The position numbers and the translations under genes were made by a program. From Ophiobolus disseminans (taxonomy: Eukaryota > Ascomycota > Dothideomycetes > Pleosporales > Phaeosphaeriaceae): a stretch of 64,000 nucleotides of DNA. A model generated the notes under the pieces. That model saw nothing but the letters and a program-made list of their open reading frames with translations, was not told the origin of the DNA and did no database searches. The stretch is taken from assembly GCA_010093685.1 (NCBI GenBank), contig MU006230.1, positions 790,013 to 854,012 of the forward strand, in the 5' to 3' direction. Positions 20,893 through 32,860 of this stretch are shown in pieces (position 1 is the stretch's first letter; each line of letters begins with the position of its first letter).

Positions 20893-23159
20893 ATGCGACA
20901 CAGCACCAAATACGAAGTTCTGGACGATGAAAATACCGAGTACAGCAATTATTACGAGTAACATGTCCCGGGAGATGTAAACGGCCTCGTGAGGAGCTAA
21001 TTCAAGCCAGGCCGACCACCTTCCAGCAAGTGCAAGAAACTCAATCTCGTCCCCAAGAACAACCTTCTGAATACGATCAAGCTAGCGGTAACCGCTTACA
21101 ACGCTTCTATGTCCGCGCGTTAGTCGGTACACTAGGACCATTCGCCGTATGCGCCTATTTTATTGTAATCTGGCGACTGTATATCGTTCCCGCGGATGAG
21201 TCCAAAGGGCCCTTGACATTCGGAAAACAAGGCGCAACATGGATCTTTTACAGCTGGTTCGTTGCGGGTGTCCTCGGCCTCAGCTTAAGCTTGTATGGCT
21301 TGGCTGGTGTAGAGGCAAGCATGCTGATGGAGTGGAGTGTAGGTGACGCCACGAGGCTTATGCTACATGCGGACACTACATGGAGTGGCCCAGGTGGCTG
21401 GCTGAAAACAATCAAGTGGGCTATGAGTTCACGAAGTGGCGTTCGCTGCCGCAGGTCGCCAGCTTTTTTGTGGTATATTCTTGCGTTTCCGTCCATGCTA
21501 GTCTTTGTCGCATGGCCCTTCTCTGGTTTGACTATGGAAGTTACCGACGGATACCACCATTCAAACACCATTGCAAACATGACTGGATTCTCGTACGACA
21601 CCTTTAACGAGCGTGGCACCGCCGAGGCATATGACGACGCCGCCTTGAAATGGAGTAGCGCGCATGAAGCAACGATTCCTGGTGCGGGCATTGTATACAC
21701 GCCAGAGGGTTTTGACCGATCAAAACTCGCCTTTCTCAATCAACTACCTGCTGTACTTCCAAAAGATGACGGAGTCCCTACAATATTTCTCGCGGCGCAA
21801 GCAAACAAGCCAGCTGAAGGCAACGTTTGGGGTCTGCTACTGCAATACAATTGCAGCGTCATACACAAAGCCCAGGATTTCCAGATCATCAACAAGGCGC
21901 ATGAACCGACATCGTCGGGTTCTCCTTGGGCTGCAGAGAAAGATCAAAGCTTTTGGTTCGATAAAAGCGATATAGACAAACCTAGGCTTCTTAAAGATCG
22001 GAAGTCAGCCGTAGTAATGGTAAATCAGACGGATGGTTCATGGTGTCCGAATTTGCAGGCTGCTGCAGAGGTTGGGTTTCAACTTTGGACCGACACTAGC
22101 GCGCTTCCGATGTCGATGTTGCAAACTCCGGACTCATCCGACTGCTATCTGGTGAGGAATCAAAACGAGACAAGAGACTACCCGGGAATTCACCAAGAGC
22201 AGATCTTGGAGCTCGCGTTGTGGCAAAGGTTGCGGCCAGGCTACATTAAAGCAAACTTCACGTTACAGCCTAATTATCTTATCGATTACAACATCACGGA
22301 TTACTTTGGCATGCACGATGTGCGAGATTTTCAGGGTCTATCAGAGGACGACTTTAGCACACGCCGACCGCTACCTATGACAGCAATCGGTGTCCAATGC
22401 CGAGCATCGAGCAGTGTGGGTAGTGCGGACATCAACGGCGTCAAGTCAAGTTTTTCGAATTTTCGACGGACCGACACGCCTTTCCAGAATATACGGAACA
22501 GATGCGCACGTCGCTTTACAGCAGCGACTCCATACTATATGTTATCGCATTGGACCATGTCAGATCGGTGGCTGCCCGCAATGTTCAAATCTGCTGCTGC
22601 ACCTCCGCCTTTCTCTGGGAGTTCGCTCACTGTCAAAATATTCGATCTCGTCCGAGGGCGCAAATCGTACGATCTTCGCATGCAGTTGAGCTTTTTACAA
22701 GCTGAGCAATTGCGGCGAGCCATGCTCCAAGCATATGCCTCGTATGCCATGTCACTCATGTACAGTGGCGAGGTAGCGATGCAAAATGGTACTTTCCTCA
22801 ACCCCAACGCCACGGAATTCGTCTCTGGTCTTGTGATAACGCCTGGCGTAATGCCTTCCCTCGTACCATTAGCACTCTTTTGTATCTGGGCCCTTATTAG
22901 CTCCGCTTTAGGTGTTTTATATGGCTTCCGACGACGCTGGACTGAGACCCTGGATGGACATACTATGTTTAGAATGGGCGCAGAATTGGCCGACCATGAT
23001 CGAAGAGAGCTGCTTAGGACGTCGAACATCTTGAAAGAGGACTGCGTAGCACTGGACGATATCCCAGGGTTAGTGGGCGATACGAAACCTGAGATATGGC
23101 TGGGCAGGATCGGTCTAGTCAAGAAAGTGAAAGCGGACAAGAAGAAGTTGTATGAATAG
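20893..23159 (+). CDS. Large fungal membrane protein with extracellular domain, unknown function
   Basis: Two exons (20893-20957 and 21011-23159) with a 53-nt intron give 737 residues. The long frame starts with GTG at 21030, so an upstream exon is needed; splicing at GTAACA..CCAG gives a smooth MRHSTKYEVLDDENTEYSNYYEP start. Transmembrane segments: about residues 60-82 (VGTLGPFAVCAYFIVIWRLY), 105-127 and 175-197, then a long ectodomain of about 440 residues with many sequons (NMTG, NCS, NQT, NET, NFT, NIT) and paired cysteines, then a C-terminal helix near 650-675 (LVPLALFCIWALISSALGVLY). It looks like a surface protein; I know no function. Confidence 0.75.
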
Positions 23160-23389
23160 CATAAATCACTACCCGCCTGCAAGACTGAGAGATCGTTGTT
23201 ATTGTCGAAGAAAATTATTGCCTTGGCCGTATCTCCGTTACTCACATGGAGCCACCTCACTGCGGCGAGAGACGGAGATAAAGGGAGGTGGAAGATGAGA
23301 GATGGCGGATGATGGAGGCAGACATTTACAAAAGAGTAGGATTGTAAAGAGCGACTACGGCAACCCAGTCCCAACGCACCATCCAACAA

Positions 23390-24245
23390 TCAAAACTGCC
23401 AGATCTCCGCAAACGCATCATCAGTCGAGTTCCTCGCGCGATTGAATTCATACTCATAACCCAGATAATCCGCAACAGGCTTCCCATAAACATGTCCAAT
23501 CCACGCAAGCACCATATCAACCCCCGACGCCGCAGCCGACGCAGTCCAAATATTATCGTGTGTAACCCATCTCGCGGGAGTCTGCCAATTCACTTCTTTC
23601 CGTGCCCGCGTCATTTTGTTCTTCCAATTCACCTTGCTGACAGTGGCGTTGCGCCCGTCCAAGATGCCTGATTCGGCGGTAATGAAGGCGCCTACGCAGA
23701 CGGTGAGGACGTACTGCAGCTGTTGCGAGTGTTAGAACCACACACACACAGAGTATGCGACATTTCAGGAGAGACGTACACGGGGATAAACGCCTTTGAT
23801 GAAAGGTGCCGCAGCGGGTATGGCTGAACTAATTCCATACCCACCCGGAACAATCAGCACATCGAGCAGCTTCTCCGATGTAAGATACTCGTCATACGTA
23901 GCCGTCACGACAACAGACTGGCCGAACGTGCTACTCGACGCACTTGGTATAGTCGACACGGGCGTCTTTTTCTCAGCGATGACATCGAAGGTCGCAGGCA
24001 GGTTGTATTTCAGCGACAGCGTATCTGGCGCAAGACCGGATTAGACCATGGGGAGAGCAGCCTCGTTGTTGGACCTTACTGAGGATGTCTACGACGCTGT
24101 AGGCATCGAGCGCTACAAAGCCCGGGAAGAGCAGCAGGCCAAAGTGCACGGGGAGCGCGGACGTGTTGGTGAGGGGTGGCTGCTGGGGCGCAGAGAATGC
24201 CGCAGGTAGACTGCCTAGTAGATTCATCAAAGTGTAGGCACGCAT
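23390..24245 (-). CDS. Secreted DJ-1/PfpI (class I glutamine amidotransferase-like) protein
   Basis: Three exons (24245-24080, 24024-23780, 23713-23390) give 244 residues. Residues 1-19 form a signal peptide (TLMNLLGSLPAAFSA). The DJ-1/PfpI fold is seen in HFGLLLFPGFVALDAYSVVDIL, LLDVLIVPGGYGIS and the nucleophile elbow LTVCVGAF with Cys143. ASAAASGVDMVLAWIGHVYG is the late family helix. Many relatives in fungi are annotated as isonitrile hydratase-like or ThiJ/PfpI proteins; secreted forms are less usual. Substrate unknown. Confidence 0.85.
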
Positions 24246-25262
24246 GTTGTATGAGTAGTCGGCTGCAAGGACGAGTGATGAAATGTAGGTTTCAACAGCA
24301 GCATTGTGTTTTTTAGGACACCCGCGCTCTTCTCTTTATACATCTCCCACAGAAATACTAAGTGCTGCCTACCTTCTCGACAGAGTTCCGCGCATCCAGG
24401 ATCCCAGATTGCTACTTCGCAACTCCTTCACTTTGCACACAAATCCGAGAGGCAATGAGTAAGTTTGCGGCGATTCAGCTTACAACGACGTGCCAGACTC
24501 CTTTATCATACATCAGTCATCCAGCATGGAAAGGCAGAGTGCTGCGGCACGACTCGATTCCTTCGCATACGAATCCGAGGAACATGGTAAATATCTTCTC
24601 ATGTGTAATTGCCGTGGTTATACATGGACAATCACTGCCTAGGTAAGCCCGTCATCCACTAGATTTCACCGGCTAATACACTCCTGTAGGGTTTTGTGTT
24701 ACTTCATAGCGACGTTCTCTACAAAATGTCCCTTTGAGCAGGTTTGAGGCCATTTCGATCACATGTATAGTTTTGAACGGTGTGCAGTCATTAGTGCAGG
24801 AGCTGCATGGGTCTAAGCGTACCCGGTGTCTGCATACAACTCAGAGTCCAAATGTAGCTGAACTGAGGCTTTTTGCTTCGTCGCACGAGGAATGCATAAA
24901 CATAGCAGGTGTCCGGGTGTATACTGTGACGTTGATGCAGCCTCATCATTAAGGGCAAAGCTGTCGTTCTGCGATCATGGCGTCAAATGCGCGCGGAACT
25001 GTTACCAGAAGCGTCTTGACAGCAATTGATTTGTCAAAATGCTGTTCCTTTGTGCAGATGCTAGCCGAGTCCCGGTTGATGGATTTGTAGTCGCCGGTGT
25101 TTATGTTGTCTTTGTTTCAACTTATCGAGATCTCGCACCATCTTCGCTTTGTTCTTGAACACAGCCTTGAAAAACATAACTTGCACTGGAAATAATACCA
25201 ATCAGACTGACTCACCGCTATATCTAAGGACTTTCCTATCCTCAAATTGGATAATCTGTACA
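24246..25262. promoter_or_regulatory. Divergent intergenic region
   Basis: 1.0 kb between the DJ-1-like gene and the Ulp1-like gene, both reading outward. Small open frames lack family signatures. Nothing else was recognised. Confidence 0.4.
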
Positions 25263-28200
25263 ATGTCTGGATCACAAGCACAGCCACAAGCCCCAGCGGC
25301 TTCTACTTTATCGACCAAACGAGGGATTGTCAATAAATGGCTCGATTCTGAAAGTTACCTTCGCTATCTTACCAAGGACAAGGATGAACGTCACCAGAGA
25401 GAGATTGCTATCACCATCGGCGAACTTCTCGATCTACTTCACACCAATGGTCCGCGAAGCTGGCTCTCCGAAGACCTTGTCAACATGTCGCTAGTCCTTC
25501 TTACAGAACTCAGAAAGCGCTCCAACTGTTATGTGTTACCTACCTTCGACGCACATCAACTGTGTCAAATGGGCCTCGGCGAGCTGGAACCTGATACGAA
25601 CGACCTGCTGAGGGAAACCCTGCAAAACAATGGCAAAAGATGGATAATCGTACCATGCAACGATGGTATGATGCAAGGGAATCACGATCCTGACAAGCAG
25701 AAGCAGAAGACAACATCAAAAAAGGAGAACGCCAAGCCCACACGAGGAACGAAGACTCGTTCAACTACCAGAGACAGCACGCAAGCTGAGAAGTTCAACG
25801 ATACAAGTAGTATTGACCCGGATACACCCATGCCAGATGCCACCGAGAGGCCAGAAGTTCATAAGCCAGATCTAACGACACCGAACCCAGTAGTGGATGA
25901 TCAGCACAAAAGGAAGGATGGGTCATCCTTCGGTTACGGTATACACTGGGGCCTGCTGGTCATTGATAAGGAAAAAGAAGTCGCCCGATGGCTTGACGGC
26001 TTGGTAGGCCTCAGAACAAAAGAAAAAAATGGCAAGAGGGTCACGAGCATTAGCCATATGTTCGCCGCTGGAACAGCTGCGGGCAAAGTTCTGTGCGGGT
26101 ACGACAAAATTCTCGGGCGCGAGCGTGGAAAGTTCACCGCGGGCACTCTGAAGCAGATCCCTCATCAAAGGAGTGACAACACTTTTAGGACCGGAGATGC
26201 GGGAGCATGCGGCCCGCACATGTTCGCTTGCCTCAAACACATCTACGCGAATCCGAGGGCCTTGGAAGACTTGTACGATCACTTCAAGAACAAGAGAGCT
26301 GCGGGCGACTTTCGTAGAGGTGGTGGGTCGGCGTTTCATTCGAAGAATATCCGGCAAGAAATCCAGGACATGATTCATCGGGAACGAGAGCGCAACAAGA
26401 CTGAAAAAGACATGTCCCTTGCGCTCAATCCGCAGATCATGCAAATTCTTGGGTTGGACTTCACCAGGCAGCAGCTTATTGATGCCTTAGCAAGGTTCAA
26501 TAGGATGACTGGAAATGAGACTAGAGATAGCGACGACGACCTAGACGGGAACGGCGGCGGTTATGGAGGTGGCGATGACAGGGATGATGAAAGTAACGAC
26601 AACCCCGATGACCAGGGTATGTTTGGAGATCCACCAATACCAATGAGGGACATCTTGGAAAAAATCAACCACAATAAAGCTCACTACCAGGGATTAACGA
26701 AAGAAGAGAGATTCCGAGCCGCCTGGGCTGAGGTATTCTCTGTGCAACACGTGCTGCTGAGTAAACAGGATGCAAACAAGGCGGAGCTGGAAAAGCAAAG
26801 GCTTGAGCAGCGCACGAAAGATGGCCTTGCTCCACCCGAACGAACTGTTTATCCCTTCATCCAGTTCCCAAAACAAATCGCGAGGCTACCGAGAGATTTC
26901 GCGGATGATGAAGAAGTCGATGGTGAGCAGCTCAAAGAATGGCAAGCGGTCAACTCTCTGAGCATGGCGAAGTTTGGTCTCGGCAAGAAATCAACCGATC
27001 TGTCCGTCAGGGCTGCACTGCAAAGCCTATCTGGGGTGAGCTTCATCAATGAAAGACCAGATCGCTTGTTGAACATATGGCTCAACGATCCCGAGGTCTT
27101 TTCAGCTGAGGATCGGGAGGCGATAAAAGAGTTAAAATCAGATGGTATTGTTACTCGAAGAATGGACGAACGCTATGACGTTTTGGGCATGGAAAATACC
27201 GGCCGAACCCTCAACTTCCTCACGATGCCGTTTGAAGAGATTAAGCAACTGCTTACTAAGCGCATCAAGAAGCACCCTTCGCTGAACAACGGGAGAAGGC
27301 ACAACAGACTCACCTTCAGAGCAATCTTATTGGTGCGCTACGGCGGTAGCTTCAGCCAGGAGCACAAGAATGCTCTTGAATCAGGTTGGATTTTGGACTC
27401 GAACGTCTTCACTGTGGGGGAGGATTATAAGTTGCTTCCAGAGACCAACTCACTTATCCTTCTGAATGGCCTCCAAGGAGATGGGATCAGGGCGAGGATG
27501 CAGGCTGCGTATGAGGGTGTTGGCTCTTTTGAAGATGCAGACAGCTCATCAGATGATGACAGTGATAACAAGCCAGGTCAAGGTGGTGGGAAGGATCAAA
27601 ATGAGCCAGACAAAGGCGCGGATGATAACGGCGCGAAAGGTGATGCGGAGAAGCCGTCTCCAAAGCTTCAGGGCGGGACTACTGATTCTGCAGCATCCAA
27701 GCAGCCCACCGGTGACAGCACGAAACGAAAGTGCAGCAACGACACGACCGATGCGGCCACACCAGCCCAGAAGAAGGTCAAGCTTGTCAAGCTTTCACCG
27801 CCCGACTTCCACAAAGTCACGAAACTCCAGCTTCACGCGTGGCTCAGGTATGTGCCGCAGGAGATAAAAGATAAGCTCCTTGAAGGCAACGAAGAGATAA
27901 AAGAACTCAAGAGCGAGTATACAGCCAGAATTTGGTGCCAGCGTATGTTCAGCGACACCTTCCAAAACGTGCAATCCGAAGAGCCCCTCTCAGAAGAAAG
28001 CATGCAGTTCCTTCGGCCCTGGAAATTGGCGTTGCCTTCAACTGGGGATTACAAATCTAAGACGAGTGCCGATCTGAAGCACTTCCTGAACAAAGCGCTG
28101 ATGAAGGATATCAAAAGTGAGCATACGGAAATGAAGTATGGAAAAACTGTTACCGTGACGAAGCCCATTGAGTTACCTGACCTGAGGAACGATCGGGAGA

Positions 28201-28277
28201 AATGGCCAGGGTACTATCTTAGAAAACTGGTGGAGAAGGAGGAGAGGGAGGAAAAGGCGGTAAAGGCAGTAGCGTAA
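25263..28277 (+). CDS. Ulp1/C48-type cysteine protease domain protein, truncated at the C-terminus
   Basis: One exon of 1004 residues from the first ATG at 25263; the frame is open further upstream only through non-ATG codons. Residues about 70-360 form a Ulp1-like C48 domain: WLSEDLVNMSL, the catalytic histidine in YGIHWGLLVID (His228), aspartate in ARWLDG (Asp245), a candidate oxyanion glutamine in PHQRSDN (Gln302) and the nucleophile in AGACGPHMF (Cys316). The Q-to-C spacing (14) is longer than in SUMO proteases. Beyond it lie an acidic, Gly/Asp-rich segment, about 300 residues of helical low-homology sequence, a disordered linker and a Lys/Glu-rich end. The reading frame continues coherently after the TAA at 28275, so the protein seems to have lost its last part. 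Confidence 0.75.
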   Translation: MSGSQAQPQAPAASTLSTKRGIVNKWLDSESYLRYLTKDKDERHQREIAITIGELLDLLHTNGPRSWLSEDLVNMSLVLLTELRKRSNCYVLPTFDAHQLCQMGLGELEPDTNDLLRETLQNNGKRWIIVPCNDGMMQGNHDPDKQKQKTTSKKENAKPTRGTKTRSTTRDSTQAEKFNDTSSIDPDTPMPDATERPEVHKPDLTTPNPVVDDQHKRKDGSSFGYGIHWGLLVIDKEKEVARWLDGLVGLRTKEKNGKRVTSISHMFAAGTAAGKVLCGYDKILGRERGKFTAGTLKQIPHQRSDNTFRTGDAGACGPHMFACLKHIYANPRALEDLYDHFKNKRAAGDFRRGGGSAFHSKNIRQEIQDMIHRERERNKTEKDMSLALNPQIMQILGLDFTRQQLIDALARFNRMTGNETRDSDDDLDGNGGGYGGGDDRDDESNDNPDDQGMFGDPPIPMRDILEKINHNKAHYQGLTKEERFRAAWAEVFSVQHVLLSKQDANKAELEKQRLEQRTKDGLAPPERTVYPFIQFPKQIARLPRDFADDEEVDGEQLKEWQAVNSLSMAKFGLGKKSTDLSVRAALQSLSGVSFINERPDRLLNIWLNDPEVFSAEDREAIKELKSDGIVTRRMDERYDVLGMENTGRTLNFLTMPFEEIKQLLTKRIKKHPSLNNGRRHNRLTFRAILLVRYGGSFSQEHKNALESGWILDSNVFTVGEDYKLLPETNSLILLNGLQGDGIRARMQAAYEGVGSFEDADSSSDDDSDNKPGQGGGKDQNEPDKGADDNGAKGDAEKPSPKLQGGTTDSAASKQPTGDSTKRKCSNDTTDAATPAQKKVKLVKLSPPDFHKVTKLQLHAWLRYVPQEIKDKLLEGNEEIKELKSEYTARIWCQRMFSDTFQNVQSEEPLSEESMQFLRPWKLALPSTGDYKSKTSADLKHFLNKALMKDIKSEHTEMKYGKTVTVTKPIELPDLRNDREKWPGYYLRKLVEKEEREEKAVKAVA

Positions 28278-28687
28278 GAGGCGAAGAAGGCTGCAGAGGC
28301 GGCGAAAGCAGCGGAAGCGGTGACGGTAGCGGAGCAGGAAACCGCAGAAAACCAGGGCGAACGGCAAGCCAGTTAGACACGGCGGCCTTTTCAAAGGACG
28401 AATCCGATGAGGATATGATCAATGTTTGACAGGAATGATTTCGTTCACGAGAGGCTTTGAGTGTACTGCCGTTGACCTTGGTGTGGTGTGCGAGTGAAGA
28501 GACGGTGTTGGTTTCTGCGGCGGGTGAGTTTCGGAAGCGTGTACAGGACGTGTATGAGAGGACGACTGGTGATGTTAGCTCGTCTTCTGAGGGCTTGATG
28601 GAGGAAGGAAAAAGAAGAAGGAGAAGAGATTGGGAAGATCAAGATGTCAGGATAGATGGTAGTGTAGGTGTAGACTTTATGATCTGA
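28278..28687 (+). pseudogene. Decayed 3' extension of the Ulp1-like gene
   Basis: Directly after the TAA the same frame runs 33 more codons of Lys/Glu/Ala-rich sequence (EAKKAAEAAKAAEAV...) of the same composition as the end of the Ulp1-like protein, then meets TAG. A neighbouring frame carries LDTAAFSKDESDEDMINV, and from 28457 an open frame gives an acidic/basic tail (EEGKRRRRRDWEDQD). These pieces look like one former C-terminus split by a nonsense mutation and frameshifts. This is inference; an intact homologue would settle it. Confidence 0.5.
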
Positions 28688-28919
28688 TTGTTGTTCCATC
28701 AATTCTCAAGCTGATCAATCCCGGAATTTAATCGTAAGATGCACACGTTACAGTTTTGAGACCATTCTCGCAACGTGCCACCCCTGGACTTGGCCCTCAT
28801 GAACCATATTCGCTTGAAGCGAGTGCGAGCACCTATAGATAGGACGTCATGAACCAAAGGCACGGGCATCCAGCCTTCAGCGGCTCGAGCGCTTCAATCG
28901 CAGACATAACATGAGCCAT

Positions 28920-29513
28920 CTATGCGTTCATGCCGATGATGATCGCATCGTGAACAGCAAGTGACCGCTCACTGCAGGCCTCGCTGACCACCTCGAGCGT
29001 GCTAGTGACATGTACCACGACTCATGGGACGCCAAGCGAGCGACCTAACATCGCCCTGTAGGCATAGCACATCGTGACCAGCGTTGTGTCGTAAACATAA
29101 TCGCATGTACGAATGCCGTAGATGAACAGTGTTTCAACGCCCTTGAGCTGGAGCCGTGTGTTGAGGGTGGTCGCGAAGAAGGCGCTCGGGTAGCGTTTGG
29201 AATTACGAGTTCCCCCTCTTTTGGCTCCAGCCCTGGGACCCAATTCTCTCAACTCGTCTCGTTGCCCTTCGGAGAGGCCTTCATCAGAGTCGCCTTTCAA
29301 GCTCTGTGTATCCAACCCGTACACAGATTGGGGCACTTTTCCTACGCGAGCCACAGCGGCGAGACTTCCGATCGAGCCAGGTGCAGCCGCCGACGCAGGG
29401 TTTGACCTGGTATCCAATGGACTCTCTTTGCTCCAGTATGCGTTTTCGACGTCGATAAGAAGCGGCACCGGCTTGCTTTCCCACCCCATCTTTCCTGCAA
29501 GGCCAGGCTTCAC
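28920..29513 (-). pseudogene. Relic of an isochorismatase-family (cysteine hydrolase) gene
   Basis: The minus strand shows pieces of the family in order but in different frames: LLIDVENAYWSKESPLDTRSN (the D-x-Q-N-like start with the catalytic Asp), PICVRVGYTELERRL from another frame, then YPSAFFATTLNTRLQLKGVETLFIYGIRTCDYVYDTTL and finally EACSERSLAVHDAIIIGMNA. Family members have 'STSGCVRATA' with the catalytic cysteine; here that region reads RTCDYVYDT. At least one frameshift separates the N- and C-terminal parts. No intact start or splice pattern was found. Confidence 0.6.
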
Positions 29514-30081
29514 ATAGCTATCGTGGTCGCCGTGATGTTTTAGGGCCGTGACGTCGTGGTTCGGTTCTGGAGGTTAGCCGCAATCAACGACGGAAGCAAC
29601 GTCCTAACCATCCCATCTTGTAGCAACAAACATGTGGAGCCGTCAGCGTCAGCCGTATGCTACGCGCAACACGTTGATAAAGAGTCGGATCGGGCGACGC
29701 GACAGTCGGAGCAATCGGACGGCTTGGGACATGGCCGTGACGGGTACAAACATCCGATAGTGCCACCTACATTTCGGCGATCAATCCACCGACCACCGGA
29801 TACCCGAGGTCAGCCTCTATTCGAGGCACAGCAACATGGCACTTGTTGGTGTGCTTTTGCATGTGCCGGGCTTTGACCCAGCATCGAACGCAACCGTCAG
29901 CGGGGCTGTCGTCTGGCTTTGACTTTTGGCGCGTCTATTGCTCGTGTTCTGGTCTCCAATTCACACCCGTCGCTTGACCCGAGTTCTTGGCACCTTCGGA
30001 CTTCCCCACATGCATCAGCCCTCGGGAAGTGACCGGGGAGATTCCCCAAGGTCACCCAGACCTACCAATTCCATCTTCGCC
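29514..30081. other. Intergenic region upstream of the Zn2Cys6 gene
   Basis: 568 bp with open frames but no family signature; it contains the promoter of the regulator at 30082 and possibly the lost 5' end of the isochorismatase relic. Confidence 0.4.
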
Positions 30082-32025
30082 ATGGAATCAAGAGAAGGGA
30101 GAATTGGGAATGCGTTTGCTTGCGAAAGGTGCAGGAAGCACAAAGTGCGATGCGTCCCATCAGATACATCGGGGATATGCCAAAGGTATGTTGCTCGGGA
30201 ACGTAGTGGCTCCACTCGGGATGACACGTGCGCAGGTGTCAGAAAGCAAGAGTCGAATGTATTGAACATATTGCGCGCCGACGTCCAGCAAAAGCAAAGG
30301 GCGATGGTCAACCACCAAATCGATTGCGCGAGTTTGATAAGAAGCTCGACAAACTTTCTGCAATAGTTGCAACTATGGCGCCTAGTACTGCGTCGCAACC
30401 TGGTTTGCCTTTGGTGACTACACTACCTTCTCAGGTCACAGAAGTGCCACAGCAAAACTCATCGCCGACTCCTACTTCAGCACTGCCAGCTCCAGAGAAA
30501 CCAATCCTACCTGCGCCTGGTCCTGTGGCAGAGAACTCACACGCTTTTTGGGATTCAATCAACGATACACTTCTCTGTCTTGGCCGACTGGATCCCATTA
30601 TTCGGTCTATTAGCCTCACACATATGCAGTCGCTGCTTGACACATATCGGCACATGACAGATTTCTTCCCCTTCGTTCCTTTGCCGAAGGACTATTCCTG
30701 CCGCGACCTTATTCAACACCGACCAGTGCTTATATTTGCCGTGCTGACTGCGGCGTCCTTTGAAACAGTACCATTGCAGCAGACACTAAGCCGCGAATTT
30801 CGGAAGGTTGTCATGGTCAAGATCATGAACGGCGACAAAAGTTTAGATCTGCTGCAAGGACTGCTGATCTTCATAGCTTGGCACCACCACTACATGGATT
30901 CCCAGGCGGTTTCTGTCCCAATGCTCCTCCAGATATGTGTAGGTATCGCGAGTGATCTAGGGCTGGATAGGATATCGACAAATGTACGTAGTTCGCTGCA
31001 GCGAGAAGACCCTACAGGCTGCGAGGCGGAACGTGCATATCTGGGGTGCTATTATCTGGCATCAAACATAGGCCTGCTCGAAGCTGGCAGGACTCGCTGC
31101 ATCTCTTATTCGACCACACTCCGACGGTATGCTTCAGACCTCGCATCGGCTTGGGAGTATAAAACAGATGCCCTGCTTCCCATTTTAATCGACATTTGCC
31201 AGTACATGGAAGACGTCGAGGAGACTTTTCAAGGACGTTCTGACCAAGCACTGGTCGTACGGTCACAAGTGAAGCGCCTCAGCGACAAGTGGGACCACAT
31301 CCGATCTGCTTCCAAATTGCAAGCAACTGATTACAGTACGGCCCTAGTTGATGCAAATGATGTTCGCTAATAGCAGTACAGAAACCTTGCAATGGATTCA
31401 GCTTTCTGCGCGGATATACTTAAACAAAACGGCCGCCGCTGTCGAATTGACTGATCGAGAAAGTACACCGTGGGCGTTTGGCTTCCAACTTTCTCTGAGT
31501 GTGACCTGTCTCCGCTCTATCGAACAGTTTCTAGACAACAGTCTGAAGCTTCCAACCGCACAATACGACTTCATATCGCTGGTTGACTGGCTGAACCTTG
31601 TCTCTGGTGTCACTGCGCTGAGCAAGCTTGGGATGCATTCTCCACCTTTGCCAGGATGGGACCCCGCTGAGCTCCAGATCGCTAGGTCATTCGACTACTT
31701 CCGCGACCAGCTTTCATCATTAATGCCACGGCCGCGCAATGCTCAAGAGAGTAATGAGGACGTCTTTGACCGGTTTCGCCGCATCACGTCCGTGATGAAA
31801 ATAGCGCTGCGGACCGCGCCTGGCGGAGGAAGTCCGAACAGCGGCACTTTCGAGCTTGCGACAGGGGCTGGTCGAACGGTATCGCTCCTGCAAGACGTGT
31901 CGCTCCCGAAACTGAATGGCATGAAGAATGGTACCGAAAGACTGCCGAGCCTGTGGAAGCTTACTCCGTCGCTCGATATGAACAGCAACGAGTTCCATTG
32001 GAAATTTTTGATGGGCACTGTATGA
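30082..32025 (+). CDS. Zn(II)2Cys6 transcription factor
   Basis: Three exons (30082-30185, 30236-31335, 31382-32025) give 615 residues. The zinc cluster spans the first intron: Cys14, Cys17, Cys24, then Cys33, Cys36, Cys43, spaced C-X2-C-X6-C-X8-C-X2-C-X6-C. A short basic linker and a predicted helix follow (REFDKKLDKLSAIVATM), then a Pro/Ser/Thr-rich stretch. The central region (HMQSLLDTYRHMTDFFPFVPLP...) matches the fungal regulator middle-homology layout. The third exon junction is the least certain: a 46-nt intron (GTACGG..CAG) was chosen because it keeps frame. Target genes are unknown; the neighbours are an isochorismatase relic and the Gly-rich array. Confidence 0.8.
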
Positions 32026-32860
32026 GGAGATCACACTCAACACTCTGACGAAGTTATGGGCCTACTCTTGAGCGCATCGCAGTGGAGAGCCACTTGTTGA
32101 AGACCATGTTCAAATTACCGTATATGCAATAGTCTTGGTGTCAATTTGGACAAGAGCTGAGTGCATTGTGAGTGGAAGCAGCCAAGCGACTAAGTCGACT
32201 CGGGTCCTCGAAGTTGCACGCGAGATGGGAAAACATTCAATCACGACGTTCGCCAACACGAGACAATGCCTACTAGCTGTAGCGGGTGCATGTGGCGCGC
32301 ATGCCGTGGCATACAGATTACAAGGCTGTTTGGCAGGCAGCCTCGCCAACCGTGGAAAAGCAGCATAGCCACATTTCAAAACGCACTTTCGCGGTCGTGC
32401 GTCGTCTTTCAGACCAGAACCAAATCCTAACTCATACACTTAAATTTTTCCGGGGACATTTTGCGCAGCCCGAGGATGTTGAAAGTCGATACACGCGGAT
32501 TGCGAAAGGGTCTTACCCCATCGAGCCACCGGCGGAGATGGATGGCTTGTTGGTGATAAGCTTCCGCCTCGCACTAGCTCAAGCCACCGGCGGACATCAC
32601 ACGACCTTTGCTGCATGTACACAGCCTACTAGTCGAGTCAGCACCAGGAACATTAAATGGTCGCCTCCGGAGTAGCGATCGGCGCATCAGCAACCGCCTT
32701 CTATCAACAGCAGTAAGCTTGCTCGTATTGTCCTCCACACTGTCTCTAACGAAGTGCTATAGGTCAGCGGACTATTATTTCGACATACACAAGTGTCTTT
32801 TCAACTGCACAACGGAGTCGTCTCTCCGCCAATTCGGTACTAAGACAATACACTATCACA
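32026..32860. other. Intergenic region upstream of the Gly-rich array
   Basis: 835 bp with no recognised gene. The last ~120 bp should be the promoter and leader of the first array gene (ATG at 32861). Confidence 0.4.

Noticed and set aside
24362..24952. Small plus-strand open frames between the DJ-1-like and Ulp1-like genes
   Set aside because: Short, no shared motifs, no splice pattern linking them.
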